Shown piece after piece: positions 34,851 to 46,948 of a DNA stretch of 64,000 nt. The position numbers were made by a program, and so were the translations under genes. Numbering within the stretch: the first letter of the stretch is position 1; each line of letters begins with the position of its first letter. Under the pieces are notes generated by a model that was given only the letters and a program-made list of their open reading frames with translations, made no database searches and was not told where the DNA came from. Source of the DNA: Artemisia argyi (Eukaryota > Streptophyta > Magnoliopsida > Asterales > Asteraceae); NCBI GenBank assembly GCA_030686995.1, contig CM060680.1:201611322-201675321 (forward strand). Reading direction: 5' to 3'.

Positions 34851-35056
34851 GGTATTTATAGTGTATGAGAAATGTGGTTTAGGAAGGTAAATTTTGAGGG
34901 ATACTATGGGACAAAATATGTTTGTGAATTTTGGGAAGTATAGGGTGAAAAGGGTCAAAAAGTGATAAAGAAAATAGTAACCCCGACCATCAGATGGCCG
35001 GTCCCCTTAATCATTAAGGGGTCCGCCTTATATAATTAAGGGGGCCGCCCATCTGG
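34851..35056 (-). promoter_or_regulatory. Putative internal promoter with an LTR-like palindromic block
   Basis: TATAAATA (minus strand, 34860-34853) stands before the unknown ORF. About 130 bases further upstream, 34991-35056 is an inverted repeat (CAGATGGCCGG ... GGCCGCCCATCTG) built on the same GGCCGGTCCCCTTAA and TTAAGGGGGCCGCC units that precede the TATA box in both LTRs. Confidence 0.5.
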
Positions 35057-36886
35057 TGAACTCCAGAATGCCAGAATTGGGTTTTTGGCAGAAAATTTTC
35101 AGAAAGGTTGTGTTTTTGGGTTTGGATTCAAGTAAGTTCAACTCTTTGAGGCAATATAGGGTATACTATTCATAAATGTAGAGAATGTTATAATAATAAG
35201 TAAAGTAGACAAGTAATTTCTAATATACATGCAATCTACTTATTGGCCAATTAAGTTAAACAACCAAGGAAGCAATAAAGCATACTAGTTAAATATGCAA
35301 CTATATGAAAATGATAATATGTAGGCTAGTACAAACATATTGATGAGTGCTTACAAGTAACAAATGGGAAGATATGATTGTATGGACTTCAAGACTTGTT
35401 ACAAACAAGATCCATATGGGCAAACCATGATTCTCATGAAATGATTTGATTAAATTTTGAATGTCATTTCCATAGAAGTGTATGACACATATGAGATAAT
35501 CAAATATATTTTTAATAAAACGTTTTTAGTTTTATTCAATAATGCTTTGAAATAGATTCAAGTGTACATTAGAATGAAATAGATTGAGTTTTGCTTCATA
35601 ACATGTTGACAAATTGGATAAGAAAATTTTTTCCAATCTTGATTTTGATTAAAATAAAGTTATGGTAGCTTATAGTTAAACATGTTGTTTGAAGAAAGAT
35701 GAGATAGATATTTGAAAGATTATTATTCAAAGCGAGAGGTTTTAAACATGATATTTTAATTTTGATAGCAAGAAATTACAAATGAAGGATTTGAAATAGA
35801 AACTTATCATACTCAAGAGAATCAGTTGAGCCCATTGTCACATATAATCATCTTTAATGGCAACTAAAGATATGGATGAGTGATGGTAGATTCTAATGAT
35901 CTAGATGCAATATGATTGAGAGGGATAAAGTAAAACATCTATAGATACAAGATAGACATATGTATATATATGTATACTAAACTCATCATAATATTAAGTT
36001 ACTAACAAGTCTTAATTATAGCACATCTATTAATGCAACTAGAAAGGTCATTTAGCTTAAATAATAAGTATTCTACTATTGATCATAGATGATTTCCATC
36101 ATAAATGATGAAAAAGAAAAACGGTAATAGACTTAAGATCAAGAGGGTCAAATAGCCTAATTTCATGTATATATATATTAGTATTAATGATATATGAACA
36201 GGGCAATCTATAAATATAATCATATTAATATACTAATTATAGCATACTCTAAAATAATGTGATATTGACAAGTTTTTGAAAAGAAAACTTACCTCAGGTC
36301 CAACTTTTCTTTAAGAGTGGGCATGAGAGAGTTAGAAGACATCTTAAAAGTTTGCCCAAAGCATGTCGAAGTAGCAAAGTAAAATCCCAACGCAATAAAA
36401 ATCAAGGAGGCTTGATCCGAAATACTTAATCGATCACAACAATCATCATAGGTCGCGTAGATCAAGAATAGTTGTGCTTGAATCCTTTATCTTGAGGTAG
36501 TAATGAACACACCATAAAACCAATACTCCAAAAGTGAAGAACAAAACGCCGAAATAATAAATGGCCACAACAGCGTCATAAACAAATCGTGTGTAGAATG
36601 TGAATCAGAGTAAAAGGAACCAATAGTCATCAAATGTAAGAAAGCAAAGTGAGCGATCCAAAAAGTAATATTCTCTTCGTTCGTTAACTACCTAAACATG
36701 AAAAAGAGCTTGGTACCCAGATTCTCATGGGTCCGAGATGGTTAGTTGAGAACATCCATTGCATTTGAATGCACATGATGAGGATGTCGCCGAGAAGTAC
36801 AAGAATTCATCAATAGTTTGTTTTAACTAACAAACAATGACTTTCTTGACTAGAGCAATAAATAATGGATGTAAATAATATTAATT
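35057..36886 (-). other. Interior of the nested element without coding frame
   Basis: AT-rich, with many stops in all frames. Pol would be expected here in an autonomous SIRE element, but none of its motifs is visible. Confidence 0.6.
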
Positions 36887-37987
36887 CTAAATTTCTCCAC
36901 TAGATTTAACAAATTTTATTTGTTTTGATATATTTGTTAAAGGATCATTTGCAGTAAATCCTAAATCGGTTTTATCATAAAATGACTTTTGACTGTTAAG
37001 TAGATATTTTAAAGATTTAGAACTATTTTCGAATTTGGCTAATATTTTTGCTTTTTCATTTTCCATTTTAATTCCATATTTGTAGTCTTGACAATTTTTA
37101 CATTCAAGATAAATTTCAATATTACTTTCAAGTCTAGACATTTTATCTTCTAAAATTATTTCCTTTTCAAAGTTATTTTCAACGAATATTGAAGATTCAT
37201 TTTTAAGAATAATTTTTGAATCAATGTTGCAAAAATGTTTGAAGTTGTTTTCCAATTTTGAAAATTCTAATATAAATTGATCATAGCAAAAATGTTTTGT
37301 TTCGGATTGTACCTCATTTGTAGTTGTACAGTCTTCACATGCTATACGGTGATCAATTTCATCGTCCATGTCGCTCCATGTTTTATTTGTAGTTTCGCTT
37401 GGATCTTGGAGCATGTAATCCTTGCCATCAATACTTTTATTTACATTTGTTTGAAAATCTTCACAAGCCATGTTTTCATCATCTTCTTCGTTATTGATAC
37501 CATCAATGATCACATTTGAACTAGTAGTATATGTGTTTATTTCAACTAAATATTTATCTATCAAATTTTCTAGAGTGACTAATTCTTGTGCAACATCAAG
37601 TTTATCATCTTTTGTTTTACATTTCTCTTGGTGAAACTTTAAAAGACATTTCCAAATATCATTTGCCGTTTTACAAAAGAATACTCTTTCATATTCAACT
37701 CTTGGTAGAGTTTTGAAAATAACTAATTTAGCTTTAGTATTTTTATCAATCTTTGTTTAAAGATTATTATATTGATTTTCAAAATCCATTTTGGTTGGTT
37801 GAAGATCACCAATTGAAATGATATGCCAAAGATCAAGATCTATTGATTTCACATAATTTTCAAATTTATTTTTCCATTCAAGAAAATGATCATTTTCAAA
37901 TAATGGTGGTTTCTGCGTAAATTCCCCTTCTAGATATTTTAAAAAATTCCATAGATCGTTACAAGTTTTAAAATACAATATATTTTA
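36887..37987 (-). pseudogene. SIRE-type gag remnant lacking zinc knuckle
   Basis: One frame with a single TAA at 37757-37759. The N-terminal part has PPLFENDHFLEWKNKFENYV and DLWHII, the middle has EYERVFFCKTANDIWKCL, and the end has CKNCQDYKYG followed by KSLKYLLNSQKSFYDKTDLG and a terminal QIKFVKSSGEI. These are SIRE Gag blocks. The Cys-Cys-His-Cys knuckle normally found between them is absent, replaced by an acidic stretch (NEEDDENMACEDF). No ATG is found at the expected start near 37980. Whether this Gag is still functional is doubtful. Confidence 0.65.
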
Positions 37988-38005
37988 AAAATCTTGCTAG
38001 ATGTG

Positions 38006-38017
38006 GCTCTGATACCA
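38006..38017 (-). promoter_or_regulatory. Primer-binding site of the nested element (initiator tRNA-Met)
   Basis: On the minus strand TGGTATCAGAGC follows the 5' LTR end after two bases. It is a perfect copy of the usual copia primer-binding site. Confidence 0.9.
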
Positions 38018-38019
38018 AT

Positions 38020-39708
38020 TTTGGAAAACTAGAAGGGGGGGGGGGGGGGGGTTGAATAGTTTTACGTCTTTTTCGTTTTATAAAAGTTTGCTTCTAAAGA
38101 AAAGACGTAGATTTCAAAACTCTTTGATGCAAAAATATAGATACTAGTTTATTCACGGTTTTTGTATAAACACTACTTGTATATAATGTTGAGTAAGAAT
38201 TTATAATTTCATATATCACATATAAACATATATATATGTGTGTGTTTTAATATAAGTTTATGTACTTGGTTTGTTTGTATAAAATTAATGTTGTGAATGA
38301 AGCCTAGTTTGATCTTTATGTGAAATCAATATATGCACAACACAAGCAATAATAACTATATATGAAATGCTAACAAGTAAATAAATAAAGAGTGAGAGAT
38401 GGAAAGATCAAACCGAGAGACAAAGGATTTACAGTGGTTCGGCTACAAGGACACCTTCCTTGCCCTACTCCACTCCCCGAGCACCGAACTCGAGAGTTTT
38501 CTTCACTAGATCAATAACCTCCCTTATGGCGGAGAAAACCTTACACACCAATGTACACACCACAACTTCGTCACAACTTAATCACAACTTCTACACAACT
38601 TCTTCACACCAATCTACTTCACACCAATTCTTCTTCACACCTTTCTACTTCACACCTATCTACTTCACACCAATCTTCTTTACACCACTTGCTTCTTCAC
38701 ACCTTCACAACTTAGTTCTATCCACTACTTCAAGATTTATACTTCTTCACAACTTCTAGGCTTCAAGGTCTTCTCAACTTTAAGGCTTCAACTTCTTTGT
38801 CTTCACAACTAATCTCTACTTCAATATACTACCACTTCTTAAATCTTCTACCACTAATCCTATGCACCTCTACTTCTTCACTTCTAGTACCACTTCACAC
38901 CTTCCACAAATCTAGATCCTATATCTAAATCTAGCTAACCAATGTATACACTTTATTCACCAAAGAATGAATGATAAACAAGATGAAATGATCAATCAAC
39001 TTAGATAGCAAGATGATACTAAGTTGTAATACTTCTAGTCTTGATAGATAGAAGTATTCTTCTCTTTGCACTTGAATGGATGAAGCTTTGGATCACTTGG
39101 AAACAAAGACTTATGAATTATATGATCAAAGGATTTTTAAGATAGAAATGGAGGTTTGAATCAGAAAGTTTTTAGTGCTAAAAGGGGAGAAAAATCTGTG
39201 AAATGAACCAGTATTTATAGGGACAAAATTTACTGTACAGGAGCGTGCCGGTCGCCTTAATTCATGGCCGGTCCCCTTAATTTTAAGGGGACTGCCCCTT
39301 ATAATTAAGGGGGCCACCCGGCTGTAACGGCCAAAAACTTTGTCTTTTAGTGGGGAAAGTTTATTTGGTGAAAAACTAACTGATTTTGGTTAAAAATTTG
39401 AATTCATATATTTAGTATGATTAAAACATTTTTCTTTATTACCAAAAGTGTTTTTCAAAAATATATAATAAGTTTATATATTAAAATAAACTTTGTAATA
39501 ATTAATTAAATACCCCTTTGATCTTATAATGCATTAGGCACTTTGTTTATTCATACCTTAAGTGATTAGATGGTAAAAGTGATTATTTACTACTAAATAC
39601 TTGTTTACGTCATGATCTTTGGTTTGATTGTTTTCGTTTTGTAATTATCAAAACATAGAGATATCGAAAGATATGAATAACGTTTTTAGTCATTTATTTA
39701 TATCAACA
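38020..39708 (-). repeat. 5' LTR of the nested SIRE-derived element
   Basis: Matches 31725-33468 almost throughout, except for a 17-nt poly-G at 38035-38051 and a much shorter AT/GT repeat near 38215-38245. The palindromic GC block recurs at 39244-39320. Confidence 0.88.
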
Positions 39709-39713
39709 ATATC

Positions 39714-39959
39714 AAATAGAGAATCAGACATACCATTGAGAATTAAACCTCTGCAGACATAATCATCATTCTCCCATTTGCTTCTTGCCCTCATCTGATC
39801 CATAGTAGCATCATCTCCATAATCTTTAGGAATCTCAGTTGTCAGAACATATACCACATTCATACTTGACAACAAGAAGTGCATCTTCTTTTGCCATCTT
39901 CTGAAATCAACACCTTCAAACTTTTTCAACTTGAAAAAGTTAGCAGCCATTTGTCTCAT
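39714..39959 (-). pseudogene. Copia gag, 5' part (Tork-like element)
   Basis: MRQMAANFFKLKKFEGVDF begins at 39959, 40 bases after the 5' LTR end. The frame runs to SDSLFDI at the insertion point and continues at 31719. There is no clear primer-binding site in the 39-base leader. Confidence 0.8.
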
Positions 39960-39998
39960 AGCAGCAGCTATTGATTATCACTAATAGTTTCTATTGAT

Positions 39999-40670
39999 TG
40001 TTGGTTATTATGTTAACAAGTTCCCAGATTAGAGTTACGATAATCAATAAGGTGCCGGATATTCACTTGAAATCATGGTATCACTTTCCAATAGAAACTA
40101 TTCGACCCTATGCCTGGGTTACATTAAAATCTCTATGGGATAAGACCAAGTGAAGTTCTTGTTTTAGGCACAAATCAAGAACAGAAAACGTATTCAAGTG
40201 TTTAGGATTTGTGTTGTCATCTCTACATGCAGAATGTTATGACCTCTATTTATAATAGAGAATACTCAAACCCTAGCCCATGGAATTATGTATAATTAAC
40301 GGCCCATTAATTATATCATATTACTTTCCATAATAGTAGGAATCAGTGGAAACAATAACACTAGCAGTGGTAATGTTAACACATCAGTGGAAACAATAAC
40401 ATTAGCAGTGGTAATGTTAACATATCAGTGGAAACAATAACACTAGCAATGGAAACTAGCAGCAGAATCCACTGTCAGTGGAAACTAGCAGCAGAATCCA
40501 CTGTCAGTAGAATCACACCATCAGCAGAAACAGATTCATGCTATCAGCAGAATCAATACATAACCACTATTGAGTCAGGGGATTCAGTGACCAAATGGGT
40601 GTACACTCCGTACCTCCAAACCCATTACCAGGTATGAATTAATCCCTCAAGTTCACTAAATTTTCCAACA
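39999..40670 (-). repeat. 5' LTR of the Tork-like copia element
   Basis: TGTTGGAAAATTTAGTG at 40670 downward, ending CCAACA at 39999. It carries the same 41-bp tandem units as the other LTR (40344-40460) plus one extra GGAAACTAGCAGCAGAATCC unit at 40451-40505. Confidence 0.85.
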
Positions 40671-40675
40671 TTAGT

Positions 40676-43228
40676 CCTGCTTCATGAAATATTTTGCAAT
40701 TGAATAGTTCGGATACATTATTGTTTGAACCTACCTTCTCTACACAACTTGCCATAGCTTTTTTTTAAGTCATTGTTCTTTACATCATTTATTACACTAT
40801 GAATCAGCAAATCATGTGAATTATAAAGTCTAAAATGAATATATTGCTTTCATAACTTAATCTGGATCAACCGGTTTAGGTCAAACCAGATGTATCAAAC
40901 CAAGTACAATGCACCACCATTGCAGCTCTCTTCTCATGAATAGGTTGAAATGGTAATTGACCATTTGAGATCAGACTCACTATCTTGCAAAGTTGATAAC
41001 AAATGTATACAATAATGAATAAGCTCTATGATTTGGTACAATACATGTTAAATTTTGGTACTGGTTAATCTGAGTAATGTTTTATCTCTAACAAGTCAAA
41101 CGGGTAAAATATTTGTTTAAAAAGAAATTATACAAATTTATAAAATATTTCATTACTACGGCAAGCGTGACCTGAGACCACAATCTTTGCAAAATAACGA
41201 TGAGACCACAATCTCGCTTTAGAGTGCCCTAAAATTTTATATGATCAATGAGTACCTTTTTCACCACTTTGAAGAACATTTCATTCAATTCAGAAACAAA
41301 GATATAATAATGGAAATGAGGCTGCATCATTCATGCCCACAATTCTATAGTCTATACAAGACACCCTGCATTATTTTCAAACATTTGTATATGTGTTTAA
41401 GAAAATGAAGCCAGAAAAACATAGTGGCGTATGGATGCAGATCCTTAGTCTACGGTATGGAGCTAAGTTTTATGGCATAAAAGCAGTTAAAGAAATGAAA
41501 ACACACTCTTGAACCCGCGAAATGGATCCGCTACCTCACTTTCCAATGAACATCATGGCCTGTTTGCAAAACTTGGAGACTTGTGTTGCTTCTCTCGTGT
41601 AGCTGCTTTGAGTTGCGGCGTTGTGGATCTATAATGAGTACAGTTTCTTTCTGAACTATATTTGTCTTTGCATCTGCGAATAAGATAAATTCAAAGTTGA
41701 TAATCTATGATAATCTATGATTTGGTACTTAGGATCGTGATCTCGTCTACTCGAGGGAAGCTCTTGGCTTTCTTTCTTATATCCTCATATATTGTATCTC
41801 CCTTTAGTATGATGGATTAAGTGGTTCACTCTGACTCAATTGATTCTTCACATGGATTAGAATCGTCGGTCACGTTTAGAGATTCTGTAGTGTCATTGAG
41901 TGCAAGCTGCCTCTCGCATGTATGTTTTCAAATTAGACTTGATGTCTCCTCAGATGATGGATATCACTAGTTGATTTGGTGCCAAGGAAGGCAAGCTCTT
42001 AGCCTTTTCACGTATGTGATCGAAAACAGTACTCGATTTTGCAATCATCGTTGTTGATCTCAGCCAAAGGATCAGCTGCAGCAAACACAGTTAGCCTAAT
42101 AACTACATAAACAGATTTACAATGATCCTAAACTTGAAATATAGCATATAGTCTAATACAAAATCTCAAGAGCTGAATTGTAACTTTTTGTGTGTGTAAT
42201 GGGGGTTGTATAGGGTATATAGAACTTTACCTTCGACTGAATCTGCATCCAAGATTGGGAACTGGGACTGATATCAAAGATGCACAATAGACCTAGGCCT
42301 GAGATTGGTCCTAGCTGGCCCTTTCCTCATTAGCCAAAAGCCCGGTCTGTTTAGTATTAGCATTTGATCAAGATCAGGGTTCAGCCCAAGCCCAAACATT
42401 TGGATTGGGTTCTGTTAGAACCGCTGGCCCGTATTGGTCCATTTTGCAATCTTTAGGAATGTCCCAGTTGAGACCAGGCTTTTTCGATCCTAGGCCAGGC
42501 CTGGTTCATGTGCATAATAATGAGGAATTTTATGTAATATAACAAGAAATAAACTAAAAGTTATTATAAAAATATAACATGTTCAGACCCGTGCGTGCAT
42601 CATCGTATTCAGGATCGATAATGCACACATCAGTTGGCTGAAGCAAAGATAGTCTTTTGGTTCCATAGCTATGATGGATATTTGAGTTAGTTTCCCTCAT
42701 CAGAATAACCTTCTGGAGTAGATCAATGACATGAGAGAAACTATACGCAAGACAATGCAGGAATTGCAGACTTTATTATAGGACAAGAAACTTTACTGAA
42801 TTCCTCATAAATCAGATTCACCTTAATGATCAGCTTTCCTTGCAGCGGACTTGTAACTTGTATTGTTGCACTATATGGGCTGCAACTCGCAAGCAAGACA
42901 AAGATGATTAAAAAGTAACAAATAGTTAAAAGCAACCGATAAAATAATCAAAATAGGAGCTTTGTATGTATTTCAGTTATCAAAATTGTTTAGGAAAACT
43001 TCAGGACAAAATAAGATCTGGATCAACCCACCCGTTCAAACAGTACCCATTTTGACCCGTTACCCAGCTTGATCAACCCAGCCCACATAATTAAGTAACC
43101 ATTATGAAAATTTAACCAACTTGCCCAATCAGACCATTTTCTTATAATATATTGTTCGAGTATAGAATCTAAAATCTATTAATATACTATCACCCATAAC
43201 AACGCTAGATGAACCATTACAACCCAAT
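40676..43228. other. Mostly unassigned DNA
   Basis: No intact gene was found. On the minus strand two short related peptides (VFDHIREKAKSLPSL near 42000-42035 and IYEDIRKKAKSFPRV near 41745-41795) suggest decayed exons of an unknown gene. A 64-codon frame at 42741-42935 begins with a hydrophobic stretch (LLTICYFLIIFVLLASC) but has no other support. Confidence 0.4.
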
Positions 43229-43253
43229 TTAGGAGCAGATAAAATATACCTCA

Positions 43254-44400
43254 TCTGAAGATGCTATATGAGAATGATGAGCTGAAGAGCTGCAAGTGGT
43301 TGGCGTGCTCGATGTACCTGTTAAGGCCAAATCGATATCCGTTAGGGTACCAAACCCAAAAGATCTTCCTTTTTTAGAGGGTCCACCGCAAACCCGCTCC
43401 CATATCTCCCCTATCACCAACACGAGGATGACATGCGCGGTCTGCCCCATACCTTTCCTCCATCAGGTCTGAATACTTTTCCTATGAACAGAATTATAGT
43501 TTAGTTATAATAAGAAAAAAAGTACTTAAAAATGGGTAGTAAGAAGAGATAAACTATTTTACCACCACATTCTTTGCCCTCGTGGTAATATACTCAGAAA
43601 CCAAGCCTTTCTTCGTGTGGCAGCGTTGATAAACTTCTAGGGGCACCTCCTTCCATTTCCTAAGAAGTTAATAACTTAAGTTAGATAAGAAAATAACGAA
43701 CTTAAAAAAGAAAACCAAAAGTATGTTCTGAAAACATGAATACCATTACATATTTACCATTCTTAACATGAAAACATGAATACTAGAATACATATTTACC
43801 GTTCTTAGACGATGTTGATCAATCCAAATTGAGCCAGCAGTATGTTTTGAGACCGGTCCATCAACTAAGGTGCTCCTATTTACGCGACCTGCTTTTGACT
43901 TCTTTTTTTTTTTCATATCACACCAGTCCTCTAGCTTGATCCAGTTTGGGTTTTAGGGCCTAAGAATTGTATACCCATTCTGATATGGATAAATTCAACT
44001 TTTGAGTGATGACTGAGTAGGTGGCGTATCAGCTATATCCGACCCACATCGATGTTGTGATGACTCCATCTCGAACTCATCCATGTTCTCGTCAAGGTAC
44101 TCCCCATGATCATCAGCACACGGATCACCTTCGCTAGTAGAACTACTACTACCACCTCTTCTTGCACGCCTACCTTCGGGTCTAAAACTCCCGTCAAGAT
44201 ACTCCTCTACATCTCCCCAATCATCAGCAAACTGATCACGATTCCCAGAAGCACTACTAGTTACCCCTCTTCCACCTCTACCAGAAATAGCGCCTTTAAG
44301 TCTAGCAACTAGACGACCTGTTGGTCTACCTCGATGTTGATATCTGGATCAATTAGGAGGTCTAACTTCAGGTCCATCTCCAGCAGGACCTTTATCTTTA
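43254..44400 (-). pseudogene. Broken Ptta/En/Spm-type plant transposase gene
   Basis: Fragments in order on the minus strand are an Arg/Gly-rich N-terminus (ISGRGGRGVTSSASG) with a TGA at ~44354, KKSKAGRVNRSTLVDGPVSK with SIWIDQHRLRT (43910-43800), WKEVPLEVYQRCHTKKGLVS between AG and GT at 43662-43559, and IGEIWERVCGGPSKKGRSFG at about 43420-43340. The CHTKKG and GG-x-KKGR-x-(F/Y)G blocks are those of plant transposase accessory proteins. Stops and a frameshift (RYGADRA) show it is dead. The transposon ends were not located. Confidence 0.6.
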
Positions 44401-44409
44401 GCTTTACCT

Positions 44410-46284
44410 GATGATCACATGTAGCTTTTAAATTAGAACTTTTACAAAAAAAATAGACCAACCATTCAGGTGCGGTGTGGCTCTTCGTCACAATCATTCT
44501 TTTATAAACATGAAAAGTACCTTCATATCACGTCTGATTATTTATCCAGTAGCCTAATATGAAAAGAAATAAAACAGCTAGTGTGCCTAACTTTAATTAA
44601 CAATTTGATACACATTGTAATTTGATAAACTTAGCGTTTATATCTATATTTCATAATATAATATCATTCAAAGATATCTATTCATCCATCAGTTACATGA
44701 CGTGAATCAGATAGATCAAGTCAGGTGCCACATAATTCAATGTGAAAGACGTTGCAGTAGGCATTCAACCCACAAGCCAGAATTGGCGATTTGTGGTATT
44801 TGATAGTGGAATTAGATTATGGTCACGATCGTCTGAAAAATGCTTGTATCCAATGCCTAAAGTAGAAGAAAGATTGACTTAGAATAGGGAAATGTCATGC
44901 GGCATACCATAGAGTTGGCTAAACGTGTCATTTTAGTATGGGTTAGTCGACCTGAGCACTGATTCACTGAACCTTCCAACTCTGTTAAAAACAATGGTGT
45001 GGCAAATAATAAAGGTTTTTATTTATTTTTTATTTTTTATTATTTATTATTTTTTTATTTTTTTTTAAGTAAAATGATACAATTGATTTTACGCACTAAT
45101 AATTTTCACTTTGGATGACCTTCAACCTGTTTGACCCATTTGACCTTTTCTATTTTTATTTTTACCCATTTGACTCGCTCGTAGAGTCATATGTACTTTG
45201 GTAAAAATTATCAATTTCATAAGTTTTTGAATTTTTATTTTTTGGTTAGTATTTTACCCACTTAGCAGGTTGCCGTGCTTTTTTTTGTTTTACAGCTTCC
45301 ACCTCATCTTTTACACTCCACATCCCTGCTTCATTACTCATTTCCATATTCCACACACACACACACATTTCCATATATGGGATTGAATGTGAAATCAAAA
45401 CCCCAAAACCAAAACCCCCAATAAATCGAAAACTGATAGTGTTGTTTTTAGAGGGTGTTTGGATTTGCATCTTGAAACTGATAGTGTTATCTAAGATAAT
45501 ATCATAATCAAAAAATTACTCTGCATAAGCAACAAGCGTTTTACAACAGAAAGCAAACAGATACTAACATAAATATACATCAACCCCAACTAGAATATAT
45601 AGCATATATATATGCCCTGTGTCAAAAGCATCAGCGATGGTGCTTTGTATTTTGGAGTCTATCTTGAACCATAAAATCGCGATTATATCTACATGTGACT
45701 CGTTACTGCTAACTTTTTGTGTAGACCTAATACTGGAACCGTAGATGGTAAACAATGTGGTATGATGATGCACTTGATCAAATTTTGGTTGGAAGCACAT
45801 GTAGCAAATGAGACTGAAAAAATTCACCTGCATGTAGAGAGTGTGTGTATGAAGAATATCATGCGGATATCATTTTAATTACTGTAAAATAGGGCACACG
45901 GCATGCTCTTCTTACGGAAGACTTCCAACAATGCATGACTACAAGTAGGCTTGAGAATATGTTGGAGAAGTTCAACTATCACGCTGTTGTGATTCGCTGG
46001 GTCAATGACACCACTGCGCTTTCTATTTTAGAACTCCAGCAATCAGTAACTTCATCTTCCACATGTTAAGTTATAGACTTATAGGTTTGAGCTAATTGTC
46101 ATATTAGAGGAAGCTAAGCAGAAAGTACGAGATTTTTAAAATATATAATGTAATAGACTACTTGGTTTCTGATCCCCTTTCATTCACTAAGTCCATGTCA
46201 TATTGTGTGTGTGTGATTGTTTTTAGTTTATATAATGTTTCATTTCTGACGTTAAATAATTTTCTTTAATGCTGAAAAATCATA
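44410..46284. other. Unassigned DNA with possible exon debris
   Basis: Around 45955-46065 (plus strand) a short frame reads MLEKFNYHAVVIRWVNDTTA, which looks protein-derived but could not be assigned. A block at about 45131-45222 recurs in direct orientation at about 47262-47352 (TTTACCCATTTGACTCGCTC). Otherwise T-rich runs at 45020-45066 and microsatellites. Confidence 0.35.
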
Positions 46285-46551
46285 ATGGTGGACGGTTTTA
46301 TTAACTCCAATCTTGATGATATATGCATTCTTAATTGTATTGATGAGGTTGAATTATGTTACGGCTCCTTGTTAACAAGTTTACAATATCTTTCTGCAGC
46401 TCTCGAAGCATGTCAATCAATTAAGTGTCCATTTACAGTACGTGTACTTGAAGAGAATGGTGTACTCGTAAGCTCTATCCCAGAAAGAGGTAAACATGAC
46501 TACATTCTCATTCATAGAGTTTCCACTGTCCATAGCAAGATACTTGCATAG
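46285..46551 (+). CDS. Unrecognised 88-codon ORF
   Basis: Starts ATG at 46285 (MVDGFINSNLDDICILN) and ends at a TAG. Composition is protein-like, with ALEACQSIKCPFTVRVLEEN in the middle. It lies 220 bp upstream of the CDC48 fragment on the same strand. It may be an exon fragment of some other gene carried in the same duplicated block. No family is proposed. Confidence 0.25.
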   Translation: MVDGFINSNLDDICILNCIDEVELCYGSLLTSLQYLSAALEACQSIKCPFTVRVLEENGVLVSSIPERGKHDYILIHRVSTVHSKILA

Positions 46552-46673
46552 TAGATAACACTGAATGATTTGTATAATTTCTAGAGGTGGCGATTTCAGC
46601 CCATTAACATGTCAATGGGTCATTTTTAGTTGTGTTTTATCTCAAACATGCCATACTAAAGGAAATTAGCTAA

Positions 46674-46948
<275 letters not shown>

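Larger units (their letters stand above)
31725..39708 (-). mobile_element. Non-autonomous SIRE-derived LTR retrotransposon nested in gag, perfect TSD
   Basis: Two nearly identical ~1.7-kb LTRs (38020-39708 as 5', 31725-33468 as 3') enclose 4.55 kb. ATATC at 31720-31724 and 39709-39713 is the TSD. A primer-binding site TGGTATCAGAGCC and a polypurine tract AAAAAGGGGGAGAT are intact. The interior has a SIRE-type gag piece and an unknown 282-codon ORF, but no protease, integrase, RT or RNase H. The LTRs differ mainly in microsatellite and poly-G length, so the insertion is young. It must rely on enzymes supplied by another element. Confidence 0.85.
26786..40670 (-). mobile_element. Ty1/copia retrotransposon (Tork-like), complete but interrupted, with perfect TSD
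   Basis: LTRs lie at 39999-40670 (5') and 26786-27441 (3'), both bounded by TGTTG and CAACA. TTAGT occurs at 26781-26785 and 40671-40675, a perfect 5-bp TSD. Coding order on the minus strand is gag, protease, integrase, RT and RNase H. RT has YVDDMLIFG, characteristic of the Tork/Tnt1 group. A younger element at 31725-39708 splits gag. Without that insertion the element would be about 5.9 kb. Confidence 0.88.

Noticed and set aside
42741..42935. 64-codon frame with hydrophobic start, considered as a secreted peptide
   Set aside because: Only the hydrophobic stretch supports it; no cleavage-site context, no cysteine pattern and no neighbouring exons, so it is mentioned only as debris.
45246..45470. 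74-codon minus-strand frame
   Set aside because: Low-complexity T-rich DNA and an AC microsatellite; no family resemblance or splice support.
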